Assembly (NCBI RefSeq): GCF_050003625.1
Contig: NC_134399.1
Location: 149,910,473-149,974,472, forward strand
Length of the DNA stretch: 64,000 nt
Direction of reading: 5' to 3'
From: Haematobia irritans
Lineage: Eukaryota; Arthropoda; Insecta; Diptera; Muscidae
In this document: positions 52,497 to 63,460 of the stretch, piece by piece
Numbering within the stretch: position 1 is the stretch's first letter
Layout: every line of letters starts with the position of its first letter
The notes under the pieces: generated by a model
The model's input: the letters and a program-made list of their open reading frames with translations, nothing else
Databases searched by the model: none
Told to the model about the DNA's origin: nothing
Translations under genes and position numbers: made by a program

Positions 52497-53585
52497 AAGG
52501 GTGATATGGTCAAAATTTGGTCAAGGGAAAACGCGTGTAAATCGGTGAAATCGTTTATTTAAAAAACCAAATTAAATTTCTTTTTCAAGTTCATTTAGTG
52601 TAAAATTCAGGAAAAATATTCAGTTAGGCTTTCGCTTTTCCAAATCCGAATTGCCGGGACTCACGCTTGACACCTGCCATCAGATTTTGTACAGCCACCT
52701 TGTCCACCTTCTTCTCCGCAGAAAGCCAGCTTGCCTTGGACTGCTGCTCGTCCTTAGCAGTTTTTTTGGTCTTCTTTAGGTTCCGCTTGACAATAGCCCA
52801 GTATTTCTCAATTGGGCGGAGCTCTGGCGTGTTGGGAGGGTTCTTGTCCTTGGGAACCACCTGCACGTTGTTGGCGGCGTACCACTCCATGGCTTTTTTC
52901 CAGAATGGCACGATGCCAAATCCGGCCAAAACAGTACGGAACAACCGTGTTTCTTCAGGAAAGGCAGCAGACGTTTATTCAAACACTCTTTCACATAAAT
53001 TTCTTGGTTGACAGTCCCGGAAGCTATGAAAATGCTGCTTTTCAAGCCACAGGTACAGATGGCTTCCCAAACCAGATATTTCTTTGCGAACTTTGACAGT
53101 TTTATGTGCTTGAAAATATCTGCTACCTTTCCCCTTCATTTTGCCGTATAAAACTCCTGTCCCGGAAGCTGCGTGTAGTCGGCTTTGACGTAGGTTTCGT
53201 CGTCCATTACCACGCAGTCAAACTTCGTCAGCATTGTCGTGTACAGCTTCCGGGATTGCGCTTTGGCCGCCGTATTTTGTTTACCATCGCGATTTGGAGT
53301 CACTACCTTCTTGTAAGCCGATAGTCCGGCTCGTTTTTTGGCTCGATGCACGGTTGTAGACGATACACCCAGCTTATTTGCGGCATCTCGGAGAGAGAGG
53401 TTAGGGTTTCGCTTGAAACTACCGGCAACTCTCTTTGTCGTCTCAATGGCTTCCGGTTTTCGATTTCCCCCCGATCCAGACTTCCTGGCTGTCGACAAAC
53501 GTTCCCCAAACACTTTAATTACATTTGTAACGGTTGATTTGGCAACTTTTAGCGATTTTGACCAAATTTTGACCGTATCACCCTT
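52497..53585 (-). mobile_element. DD37E element, copy C (internal deletion)
   Basis: Both termini present (AAGGGTGATATGGTCAAAAT and ATTTTGACCGTATCACCCTT), TA on each side (52495-52496, 53586-53587). About 210 bp missing near the N-terminus compared with copy A. Confidence 0.9.
52624..53560 (-). pseudogene. DD37E transposase, N-terminus deleted (copy C)
   Basis: Runs from KSLKVAKSTVTNVIKVFGER to FGFGKAKA. The first part of the HTH and the start codon are gone. A TGA interrupts after EFYTAK, and there is a small alteration around the second catalytic Asp (WPDLASCHSGKK in one frame, GIVPFWKKAMEWY in another). Non-functional. Confidence 0.88.
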
Positions 53586-53774
53586 TAAGTAGTTTCACTG
53601 CAATGTGGAACGCCGTTCGGACTCGGCTATAAAAAGGAGGTCCCTTGTCATTGAGCTTAACATGGAATCGGACAGCACTCAGTGATAAGAGAAAAGTTCA
53701 CCAATGTGGTATCACAATGGACTGAATAGTCTAAGTGAGCCTGATACATCGGGCTGACACCTAACCTAACCTAC

Positions 53775-54097
53775 GTATAGCCCCCATATAAACCGACCCC
53801 CAGATTTGCCTTGCTGAGCCTCTTAGAGAAGCAAATTTCAACCTCTATGTTAATACCCATGCAAAAATTGGTCCATATTGGTCCATAATTATATATATAT
53901 ATATATATATCGCCCCCATATAAACCGATCACCGGATTTGACCTCCGAAGCCTCTTGGAGGAGCAAAATTCATCCAATCGTGGTCTTAGTATATGGTCAG
54001 CAACAATCATGAGAAAATTTTTCCATATCGGTCCATAATTATATATAGCCCCATATAAACCGATCCCCAGATTTGACCTCCGGAGGCTCTTCACCCA
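53775..54097 (+). mobile_element. DINE-A core fragment
   Basis: Two to three core repeats with an (AT)n expansion at 53890-53910. Neither 5' nor 3' terminus present. Confidence 0.65.
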
Positions 54098-54422
54098 GAG
54101 AACAATTTGGTTGGAAATCGATTCTCATAATGAAAATTCTACATTTAGAATTATATATTAGGTGTGGTAACCTATTTTCTTTAACGCAATCATCTTTTCA
54201 TACTTACTATCATTTGGCAATCATTTCAATAGAATTTCGTTTGTGATACAAAACAAATGGTTGAAGCAACAAAATCTATATCTTTTGAAGCATTTGTTTC
54301 CAATTCTGTTGACACAACCAACGTTAAATAAATTTCATAACTGCCATTTAGCAATCAGCACTGACATACAGTATTCACAACCGAATCCTATTTGAAATAT
54401 TTTTAAATGTCACTTCAATTTT
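54098..54422. other. Intergenic, no gene seen
   Basis: Begins CAGAGAACAATTTGGTTGG, similar to hAT-type MITE ends seen near 48249 and (reversed) 58018, but no matching right end was found. Confidence 0.35.
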
Positions 54423-54486
54423 TATACCCTCCACCATAGGATGGGGGTATATTAACTTTGTCATTCCGTTTGTAACACATCGAAAT

Positions 54487-55700
54487 ATCCCAAGATTTGA
54501 CCTCCGGAGCCTCTTGGAGGGGCAAAATTCATCCGATCCGATTGAAATTTGGTACCGGATGTTAGTATATAGTCTCTAACAACCATGCAAAAATTGGTCC
54601 ATAGCGGTCCATAATTATATATAGCCCCCATATAAACCGATCCCCAGATTTGACCTCCGGAGACTTTTGATGGGGCAAAATTCATCCGATCCGGTTGAAA
54701 TTTGGTACCTGATGTTAGTATACGGCCTCTAACAACCATGCAAAAATTGGTCCATATCGGTCCATAATTATATATAGCTCCCATATAAACCGATCCCCAG
54801 ATTTGACCACCGGAGCCTCTTGGAGGAGCAAAATTCATCCGATCCGGTTGAAATTTAGTACGTGGTCTTAGTCTATGATATCTAACAACCGCGCAAAATT
54901 TGGTCCATATCGGTCCATAATTATATATAGCCCCCATATAAACCGATCCCCAGATTTGACCTCCGGAGCCTCTTGGAGGGGCAAAATTCATCCGATCCGG
55001 TTGAAATTTGGTACCTGATGTTAGTATACGGTCTCTAACAACCATGCAAAAATTGGTCCATATCGGTCCATAAATATATATAGCTCCCATATAAACCGAT
55101 CCCCAGATTTGACCTCCGGAGCCTCTTGGAGGAGCAAACTTCATCCTACCCGATTGAAATTTGGTACGTGGTATTAGTATATGGTCTCTAACAACAATGC
55201 AAAAACTGGTCCATATCGGTCCATAATTATATATAGCTCCCATATAAACCGATCCCCAGGTTTGACCTCCGGAGCCTCTTGGAGGGGCAAAATTCATCCG
55301 ATCCGTTTGAAATTGGGTACCTGATGTTAGTATACGGTCTCTAACAAGCATGCAAAAATTGGTCCATATCGGTCCATAATTATATATAGCTCCCATATAA
55401 ACCGATCCCCAGATTTGAACTCTGGAACCTCTTGGATGAGCAAAATTCATCCGATCCAATTGAAATTTAGTACGTGGTGTTAGTATATGGTCTCTAACAA
55501 CCATGCAAAAATTGGTCCATATCGGTCCATAATTATATATAGTTCCCATATAAACCGTCCCCAGATTTGACGTCCGGAACCTCTTGGAGGAGCAAAAGTC
55601 ATCCGATACGGTTGAAATTTGGTACATTTTGTCAATATATGGCCTCTAACAGCCATGTAAAAATTGGTCCATATCGGTCTTTAGTTATATATAGCCGATG
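54487..55700 (+). repeat. ~153-bp tandem core of element A10
   Basis: CCATATAAACCGATCCCCAG recurs at about 54629, 54781, 54934, 55087, 55240 and 55392. Units differ by scattered substitutions and hardly any indels. Confidence 0.9.
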
Positions 55701-55737
55701 ACTTATTACAAAAAAATTGGTCCATATCGCCAAAAAT

Positions 55738-56370
55738 AATCTACCAAAACTTTATTTCCATAGAAAATTTTGTCAAATTTTATTACTATAGAAAGTTTTG
55801 TCAAAATTTCATTTCTATAGAAAGTTTTGTCAAAAGTTTATTTCTATACAAATGTTTGTCAAAACTTTATTTCCATAGAAAATTTTGTCAAAATTTTATT
55901 TCTATAGAAAATATTGTAATCTACCAAAACTTTATTTCTATAGAAAATTTTGTCAAATTTTATTACTATAGAAAGTTTTGTTAAAATTTCATTTCTATAG
56001 AAAGTTTTGTCAAAAGTTTATTTCTATAGAAATGTTTGTCAAAATTTTATTTCTATAGAAAATTTTGTAAAAAATTTATTTCTGTAGAAAATTTTGTCAA
56101 CATTTTATTTCTATACAAAATTTTGTCAAAATTTTATTTCTATACAAAATTTTGTCAACATTTTATTTCTATAGAAATTTTTGTCAAAATTGTATTGCTA
56201 TAGAAAATTTTGTCAACATTTTTCTTCCATAGAAAATTTTGTCAACATTTTATTTCTATAGAAAATTTTGTCAAGTTTTTATTTCTATAGAAAATTTTGT
56301 CAAATTTTTATTTCTATAGAAAATTTTGTCAAAATTTTATTTCTATAGAAAATTTTGTCAAACTTGATTA
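55738..56370 (+). repeat. 29-bp minisatellite with ~180-bp higher-order repeat
   Basis: About 21 units. The block starting AATCTACCAAAACTTTATTT at 55738 is repeated at 55918 with the same order of variant units (TTACTATAGAAAG, CATTTCTATAGAAAG). Confidence 0.88.
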
Positions 56371-56598
56371 TATACGTATTTAATCGGCCTTTTTTTGTTT
56401 AATATATACCCCGTATGGGCTAATTTACAATTTAGAAGACAGTGTTAAAAAGTTTTACGATACCTTGCCATCGGCAAGTGTTATCGCAACCCAAGTAATT
56501 CGATTGTGGATAACAGCCTTTAGTAGAAGTTCCTACGCAATCCATGGTGGAGGGTACATAAGATTCGGCCTGGCCGAACTTTCGGCCGTATATACTTG

Positions 56599-57014
56599 TT
56601 GTTAATTATTTGGTCCTCAAAGAAGATATTTTCTTTTTCAATTAAACGTCACAAATGACGATTTTTAAACCGCTACAAAATGGCATCCACAATGCTGTTC
56701 AAAGCATTCTTTTTATGACAACCGGCTGTAATTAAAGGACGTAAGTAAAAGATATATTAACGATATAGGAGTGGATCATTTATGTTGGGTATATTATAGG
56801 GCATAAATAATCATACGTACCACACCCCAATCTGATTTAACGATATATCTCCAGGATGCTTTGTGTACTTGGAACCTCACAGAGATGTCGTTGTGAATAA
56901 AGTGGTAGGTTCTGAACTGAGTGCACCAAAATCTAACTAATCTTATTTGATTTATTTTTAAACAATAATCCAATATGTCAACGTTGTACAACGGACCCAA
57001 ATGGATACAAAGAT
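56599..57014. other. Intergenic, no gene seen
   Basis: No repeat end or supported open frame recognised; an 89-codon minus-strand frame (56794-57063) has no coding features. Confidence 0.35.
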
Positions 57015-57420
57015 AATTGAGTATAACAAGATTAAGCATTGTGCTCTTATAAAGAGAAAACAAATGTCAAGTTGTAGAGTGCTATGAGAAAAAAATTGTT
57101 TTATTTGTCAATTTTTTCCAAAGCAGCTCTGCCCAGGAATAAATTTAAACGGCAATATTCACATAAAACCATAATGAATATTCGCTTTAATATACACATA
57201 CGTTTTATTTTAATTTTCTACAATCGTTTTGGTATTGCTTTTGTGGGATTTTATTCAGAAATTTATGAAAAACACAAATGTTATGATATTTTCCGACGCA
57301 AACGGCAGTACATTTGAGAGACACGTCGACGCAAACTTTATGATATTTTGTTGGCAGAGTCCTCTGGTGCTTCAGTTTTGCTATGACAAGACTGCATCTT
57401 CTTCTCAATTATCTTTGTGG
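57015..57420 (-). repeat. Dispersed repeat of unknown class (inverted copy)
   Basis: Reverse complement of 31640-32035 with few differences, 25 kb away. Ends abruptly at both sides. Confidence 0.7.
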
Positions 57421-57435
57421 ATACAAAGGGCCATG

Positions 57436-57565
57436 GGCCAGATTCGACCGAACACTCAAAAGTTATTTATTTTTCATAATGCTTAACACACTATCGAGAC
57501 GCACTCAGCAATAACATAAGAAGAAGTTCATCACTTGTGGTTTCAAAATTGGCGTGCTTGTCAAA
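57436..57565 (+). mobile_element. Degenerate SINE, internally deleted
   Basis: ATTCGACCGAACACTCAAAAG followed closely by GACGCACTCAGCAATAAC and AGAAGTTCATCACTTGTGG: the head and 3' body of the SINE family, with the middle ~150 bp lost. Confidence 0.5.
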
Positions 57566-57789
57566 ACGTGTCTGTAGGCACAGACCAAAATAACTTATAG
57601 CGACAAAAAATAACTTATATGCACAAACTAGTAATACTCGTACGGGTCCATTTTTATGCATTTTAATATTAAAAAAAAGTCGACTTTCAACTGAAGGTCA
57701 TAATGGGGTGTGTAATAAATTTTGTGTGCCCAACCGCTAAAACATTTTAAGGACATTAATTGTTATCATACATTGTATTTAGCTGTACA

Positions 57790-58019
57790 TCTTTAATACA
57801 AATATTTAAATGTATTTAAACCAAATGAAGGGAACAACGACAAATTCCATCGTCTGATACAACCAACTCCATATATAGTATTAGTTGGAATTCCCATAAA
57901 TCGATGGAGTCGACCGAATTTGTCGTGTGACACAACTGCCAACTGATAGTTGGTGCAACTGCCGAAAGGAGGTTGGCAATAAATTCGGTTATCAGAACCA
58001 ATCTGTATTCTCTGTGTTG
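57790..58019 (-). repeat. MITE-like repeat ending CTGTATTCTCTGTG
   Basis: 57905-58018 matches 60127-60240 (GTCGACCGAAT, GGAGGTTGGCAATAAATTCG, CAATCTGTATTCTCTGTG). The end reads CACAGAGAATACAGATTGG on the minus strand, a hAT-like CAGAGA start. The opposite end was not located. Confidence 0.5.
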
Positions 58020-58064
58020 GAGGAGCAAAATTCATCCGATCCGGTTGAAATTTGGTATTTATAC

Positions 58065-58624
58065 TAGAGATGTGCACGTGAGTAACAGTTTACTCACGCT
58101 CACGCACACTCACGACGGAAAAATCTTACTCACGCACACTCACGCACCATATTGTTTGGGAGGACTCACGCACACTCACGAAAATAAACTTTGTACTCAC
58201 GCACACTCACGCACGAAAATGTCGTGACTCACGAAAAATACCGTGACTCACGAAAAATATCGTGACTCACGAAAAATGTCGTGACTCACGAACAATTTTT
58301 TGAGTAATTTACCTTAGCGACGTGTCTGAAAACATGAGCATTATTAAAATCGAGAGCATTATTACACTCTTAACATCCCAGATGTCACTAAAATTGTAAC
58401 TGAATTTAACTCTTAAGCGTTTTATGTTGGCGAGCGGGGTTATTTTACTCACGCACACTCACGAAGATAATATTTTCGTGACTCACGCTCACGCACGACA
58501 TTTTGGTTTGTTAATCACGCTCACGCACACTCACGCCTTTGCCATGAGCGTGACTCACGACTCACGCGTGAGTCACGAAAATTTTCGTGAGTCACGACAA
58601 TTTCGTGTCACGTGCACACCTCTA
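58065..58624. mobile_element. hAT-type MITE filled with CACTCACG minisatellite
   Basis: Inverted ends TAGAGATGTGCACGTGA and TCACGTGCACACCTCTA, flanked by exact 8-bp ATTTATAC (58057-58064, 58625-58632). Much of the interior is CACTCACGCACACTCACG and CGTGACTCACGAAAAAT repeats, the most GC-rich sequence in the region. No coding capacity. Confidence 0.88.
58080..58610 (+). repeat. CACTCACG / CGTGACTCACG minisatellite
   Basis: Two blocks (58084-58290 and 58446-58610) separated by ordinary sequence. CACTCACG and its reverse CGTGAGTG point inwards from both ends, so each half can fold on the other. Confidence 0.85.
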
Positions 58625-58627
58625 ATT

Positions 58628-59990
58628 TATACCCTGCGCCACACTGTGGAACAGGGTATTATAAGTTAGTGCATATGTTTGTAACACCCAGAAGGAGACG
58701 AGATAGACACATGGTGTCTTTGGCAATAATGCTCAGGGTGGGTCCCTGAGTCGATATAACCATGTCCGTCTGTCCGTCCGTCCGTCCGTCCGTCTGTCTG
58801 TGAACACATTTTTGTGAACAAAGTCTAGGTCGCAATTTAAGTCCAATCGCCTTCAAATTTGGCACATGTTCCTAATTTGGGTGGGAATAGAATCCTATTG
58901 ATTTTGGAAGAAATCGGTTCAGATCTAGATATAGCTCCCATATATATCTTTCGCCCGATATGCTCTAATATGGACCCAGCAGCCAGAGTTTTACACCGAT
59001 TTGCTTGAAATTTTGTACAAACATAACACTTAGTCGTATAGTCAAGTGTGCAAAATTTGATTGAAATCGGTTTGGATTTAGATATAGCTCCCATATATAT
59101 CTTTCGCCCGATATGGACTAATATGGACCCAGAAGCCAGAGTTTTATCTCGATTAGCTTGAAATTTTGCACAAGGAGTACAATTGGTAGTATAGTTATGT
59201 GTGCCAAATTTGATTGAAATCGGTTCAGATTTAGATATAGCTTCCATATATATTTTTCGCCCGATATGGACTTATATGGCCCCAGAAGCCAGATGTTTGG
59301 CCAAATTTGGTTGAAAATTTGCACTAGGAGTTCAATTAGTAGTATAGTCAAGTGTGCAAAATTTGATTGAAATCGGTTCAGATTTAGATATAGCTCCCAT
59401 ATATATCTTTCGCCCGATATGGACTAATATGGTCCTAAAAGCCAGAGTTTTGGTCCAATTTGGTTGAAATTTTGCACAGGGAGTAAATTTAGCATTGTAG
59501 CTATGCGTTTGCTTGAAATCGGCTCAGATTTAGATATAGCTCCCATATATATATTTTTTTTTTTGATTTCGACAAAAATGGTCAAAATACCAACATTTTC
59601 CTTGTTAAATCGCCACTACTTTGTCGAAAATTTTCTCTAATTTTCCTAAACTTCTAATACATATATATCGAGCGATAAATCTTAAATAAACTTTTGCGAA
59701 GCTTCCTTAAAATTGCTTCAGATTTAAATGTTTTCCATAGTTTTTTTACTAAAATTGTGTTCCACCCTAGTGCATTAGCCAACTTAAATTTTGAGTCTAT
59801 AGATTTTATAAAAGTCTATCAAATTCTGTCCAAATCGAGTGATATTTAAATGTATGTATTTGGGACAAACATTTATATATAGCACCCAACACATTTGACG
59901 GATGTGATATGGTATCGAAAATTTAGATCTACAAAGTGGTGCAGGGTATAATATAGTCGGCCCCGCCCGACTTTAGACTTTCCTTACTTG
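58628..59990 (+). mobile_element. DINE-B element B4 (complete)
   Basis: 5' TATACCCTGCGCCACACTG...AGGGTATTATAAG, core repeats around GGTTCAGATTTAGATATAGC with ~155-bp spacing (58915-59550), 3' AGTCGGCCCCGCCCGAC...CCTTACTTG. Its first bases are part of the hAT target duplication. Confidence 0.82.
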
Positions 59991-60126
59991 TTTTATTTTG
60001 TTTTTGGACTTTATTGATAATAGTGAAATAGACAAAGGAAAATTTTGTTTATCTACAATTTAGTTCCTGCCAAAGGAACACTATTGTTTCACTGCAGTTA
60101 CTCTTTATGAAAGCCATATGATATAT

Positions 60127-60240
60127 TAGATGTGTCGACCGAATCAGTCGGGTGACGCAACTGTCAACTGGTAGTTGCTACAACTGCCAAAAGGAGGTTG
60201 GCAATAAATTCGATTGTCACAGCCAATCTGTATTCTCTGT
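60127..60240 (-). repeat. MITE-like repeat ending CTGTATTCTCTGTG (copy 2)
   Basis: Matches 57905-58018. Directly followed by the LINE 3' end at 60241. Confidence 0.5.
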
Positions 60241-60633
60241 GCATCAAGTTATTTAGCGAATAGGTCAAAGATTGCTCTGATTCTGAACAGGGTAGTGCGT
60301 TATGTTTTTGGGTTGCGTATTTTTGAACATGTGACAGATAAGGTAATTGATTTTCTTGGTTCTTCATTTGAATCTTACGTTTTGTCACGGAGATTAATGT
60401 TTTTCCATAGGATGAAAAGAAATGGGTTGTTACATGAACTTCTTCAGGGATTTGTTTTTTCCACATCGGTGAGAAATCCACAGATAATTATACCACGTAT
60501 AAATTGTTCCCTTTTTGAGAGGGGGTTTATTGTTACTACTGCTAGGGTTTGGAATAATCTTCCTGTAGCAGTAAGGGATTTTGGGCTTCCTGAGAATCAA
60601 TTTAGGAACTTGCTACTGACTAGTTTGAATTAA
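60241..60633 (+). pseudogene. LINE reverse-transcriptase C-terminus
   Basis: Reads RVVRYVFGLRIFEHVTDKV, SYVLSRRLMFFHRM, GFVFSTSVRNPQIIIPR and FIVTTARVWNNLPVAVRDF before TAA. The RxxRYxFxLRxxxH and ARxWNxLPxxxR motifs are the usual C-terminal region after the reverse-transcriptase domain in jockey/CR1-like LINEs. The catalytic domain itself is absent; the clade cannot be named from this piece. Confidence 0.75.
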
Positions 60634-60890
60634 TATATTTATTTATACTGTTATTTACCAATGCTAGATGCTAGTTTACTTTTATTAATATTAGTTTTCT
60701 ATGTGACTTTGGCCAAAGTGAGGATAGTGGAGCGGTAGGCATTGTAGGGTAATTTAAGTATTAATGATTAGTATTGAGAACTTTACAATTACTATTAATG
60801 TATTACTATTTTTAAGAACAATACGATTTATTGGCCACGAAGGCTTACTGTATTGTTAAATAAAATGAAAATGAAATGAATTCTCCTTGA
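60241..60890 (+). mobile_element. 5'-truncated non-LTR retrotransposon (LINE) 3' end
   Basis: Carries the last ~130 codons of a reverse-transcriptase ORF (60241-60633), a ~250-bp 3' UTR, and an A-rich end with AATAAAATGAAAATGAAATG. GGCCACGAAGGCTTACTG before the tail is typical of LINE 3' ends. No clear target duplication found. Confidence 0.7.
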
Positions 60891-61998
60891 CATGGGAATT
60901 CCCCATGGAGAATTGCGTCAGAACCTAAAGTTAACTACATTTATTTGTTGTTATACCCTGCGCCACACTGTGGAACAGGGTATTATAAATTAGTGCATAT
61001 GTTTGCAACACCCAGAAGGAGACGAGATAGACGCATGGTGTCTTTGGCAAAAATGCTCAGGGTGGGCTCCTGGGTCGATATAGCTATGTCCGTCTGTCCG
61101 TGAACACATTTTTGTAATCAAAGTCTAGGTTGCAGTTTTAGTCCAATCGACTTCAAATTTGACACAAGTATGTGTTTTGGCTCAGAATAGAACCCTATTG
61201 ATTTTGGAAGAAATCGGTTCAGATTTAGATATAGCTCCCATATATATATTTCGCCCGATATGGACTTATATGGCCCCAGAAGCCAGAGTTTTACCCTAAT
61301 TTGCTTAAAATTTTGCACAAGAAGAACAATTAGTACTATAGTCAAGTGTGTCAAATTTTATTTAAATCGGTTCAGATTTAGATATAGCTCCCATATATAT
61401 CTTCCGCCCGATATGGACTAATACGGTCCCAGAAGCCAGAGATTTAGCCCAATTTGGTTGAAATTTTGCACTAGGAGTACAATTAGTAGTGTATTCAAGT
61501 GTATCAAATTTTATTATAGTCAAGTGTGTACAATTTTATTTAAATCGGTTCAGATTTAGATATAGCTCCCATGTATAGCTTTCGCCCGATTTACACTCAT
61601 CTGACCACAGAGGCCAATTTTTTGCTCCGATTTAGTTAAAATTTTGCACAGGGAGTAGAATTAGCATTGTAGCTATGCGTGCCAAATTTGGTTGAAATCG
61701 GTTCAGATTTAGATATATCTCTCATATATAGCCTTCGCCCGATTTACACTCATATGACCACAGAGGCCAATTTTTAACTCCGATTTAGTTAAAATTTTGC
61801 ACAGGGAGTAGAATTAGCATTGTAGCTACGCGTGCCAAATTTGGTTCAAATCGGTTCAGATTTAGATATAGCTCCCATATATATGTTTTTCTGATTTCGA
61901 CAAAAATGGTCAAAATACCAACATTTTCCTTGTAAAATCGCCACTGCTTAGTCGAAAAGTTGTAAAAATGACTCTTATTTTCCTAAACTTCTAATACG

Positions 61999-62964
61999 TA
62001 CACGCTCACAAAAAATTGCTTCTGTAACATATATTCCCAAACATATTTTGCTTCAAGCATATACATTTTTGGGTATTGCCCAAACATTTATATGTTTGAT
62101 CTCTTCCAATATATAATATGTTTGAAAGCATATTGGTCTAAACAATATATGTTTGGGTAGTCTGAGTTCCAAACATTTTGTATTTTTGCATCCAAAATCA
62201 ATAATGTTGTCTTCCAAAAGACAATATGTTATGATGTGAACATATAATATGTTTGGAAGCATTTTGCACCCAAAAATATTATATGCTTAAAAAAAATTCT
62301 CCCAAACAATATTGTGCTCAACATATTATTTATTTATTTATATATTTACAATCATAATGAATTATGAAAATAAACAGGTAATATAGGTGCTAACAACATA
62401 GGTTTTCGACCTGAATGCTCAAAATTTTGTTTCTGCCCAATTGTATATTCCCCCACATCTTTCTCACTTCCAGGAGATTTTTTAGTTCTTAGCACCTTTT
62501 TCTGTAATACAAACATTGTAGAAGAAATTATTCAATTGTATGATTTTTTTTATTTTAATTTTACCTTTTGCCGGACGGGGATTCGAACAGCGGACCCCAC
62601 AGTTTGTAAGGATCAAAGAAGTAGCTGATCAATTGCCCAAGGAAAAATAAAATGTTAATTTTGTAATAACAAGCAACAACCACCAACTTAATTCAATATC
62701 GGTCCCTGTTAAATAGCACTCCAAGCTACTAAACACATATATGTTTATAGGCTATTTCTAAATTAATATATGTTTGCACCCAAGCATATTATATTTACAA
62801 ACATTTTATGTCCCAAACATAATATGTTCTAACATATTAACATATATGTCCCAAACATGTTATGCTAGTTTATGAATATTATATGCTTGCACTCAAAAAT
62901 TTGTGTTCCAAACATATAATGTTTATAGCCAAACATATGAAAAACAGTCTTTTTCATCCGTGTA
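61999..62964. mobile_element. TACAC-ended TIR element with tRNA-like module (family 2, copy 2)
   Basis: Left end TACACGCTCACAAAAAATTG, right end TCTTTTTCATCCGTGTA, followed by TATATCGAGCG; the uninterrupted site (AATACATATATATCGAGCG) is at 47772. About 96% identical by eye to copy 1 (15549-16529), but inserted at a different place in its DINE-B host, so the two insertions are independent. Confidence 0.8.
62571..62646 (-). other. tRNA-like module in family-2 element (copy 2)
   Basis: B-box TGTTCGAATCCCCG retained on the minus strand. GGGTCC replaces the TGGTCC of copy 1. Confidence 0.5.
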
Positions 62965-63285
62965 TATATCGAGCGATAAATCATAAATAAACTGTTGCGA
63001 AGTTTCCATAAAATTGCTTCAGATTTAATTGTTTCCCATATTTTTTTTTTACTAACATTGTGTTTCACCCTAGTGCATTAGCCGACTTAAATTTTGAGTC
63101 TATAGATTTTGTAGAAGTCTATCAAATTCTGCCCAGATCGAGTGATATTTAAATGTATGTATTTGGGACAAACATTTACATATAGTCCCCAACACATTTG
63201 ACGGATGTGATATGGTATCGAAAATTTAGATCTACAAAGTGGTGCAGGGTATAATATAGTCGGCCCCGCCTTTCCTTACAAGTGT

Positions 63286-63460
63286 TTTACAATATTAACA
63301 CTAAAATTCAAAAATTTCAATAAAAAAAGTCTTAAAATTATGAGAACAAAGTCGAAAATGTTCTTATCGATTATTGAACTCATAGAAGATACAATCCTTC
63401 TTACTTTAGGCGATTTAGTGATTTCCATGTTTCAATAATTTGAAAGTGATATATAGCACA
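63286..63460. other. Spacer, nothing recognised
   Basis: AT-rich; no repeat or coding feature. Confidence 0.3.

Larger units (their letters stand above)
52395..53774 (+). mobile_element. tRNA-headed SINE, split by DD37E copy C
   Basis: Parts 52395-52496 and 53586-53774. Head GTTCGATTCCTGCTTCGACC (a B-box), body GTTTTTCAGCGGTGG, CTCAGTAATGCTGGTGAC, ACTCGGCTATAAAAAGGAGG, GAGCTTAACATGGAATCGG and TATCACAATGGACTGAATAG, tail CCTAACCTAACCTA. DD37E copy C sits at TA in CTCTAAGT. The A-box half of the head is missing, so this copy is 5'-truncated. Other 3' ends of the family lie at 39302, 48533 and 51537. Confidence 0.8.
54423..56598 (+). mobile_element. DINE-A element A10 (complete, best preserved)
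   Basis: 5' TATACCCTCCACCATAGG (54423). About eight core repeats with ~153-bp spacing lie at 54487-55700, followed by a 29-bp array (55738-56370), CATCGGCAAGTGTTATCGC, and a 15-bp hairpin TTCGGCCTGGCCGAA (56564-56578), ending TATACTTG at 56598. The core is open for 388 codons on the minus strand because the period is a multiple of three. Confidence 0.85.
60952..63285 (+). mobile_element. DINE-B element B5 with inserted TIR element
   Basis: 5' TATACCCTGCGCCACACTG, core repeats 61200-61880, 3' GGTGCAGGGTATAATATAG then AGTCGGCCCCGCC with the last hairpin half deleted. Interrupted at 61999-62964. Confidence 0.8.

Noticed and set aside
53760..53774. Telomeric TTAGG repeats
   Set aside because: Only two to three CCTAA units, always at the end of the same SINE body, one copy with a target duplication; these are retroposon tails.
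54461..55627. Long minus-strand open frame as a protein-coding gene
   Set aside because: It lies entirely in the tandem core of a DINE element, repeats a ~51-residue unit, has no signal, domain or promoter context, and similar frames occur in every DINE-A copy. Kept only as a finding.
57793..58077. Protein-coding frame on the minus strand
   Set aside because: Spans a MITE-like repeat end and a DINE core scrap; no independent support.
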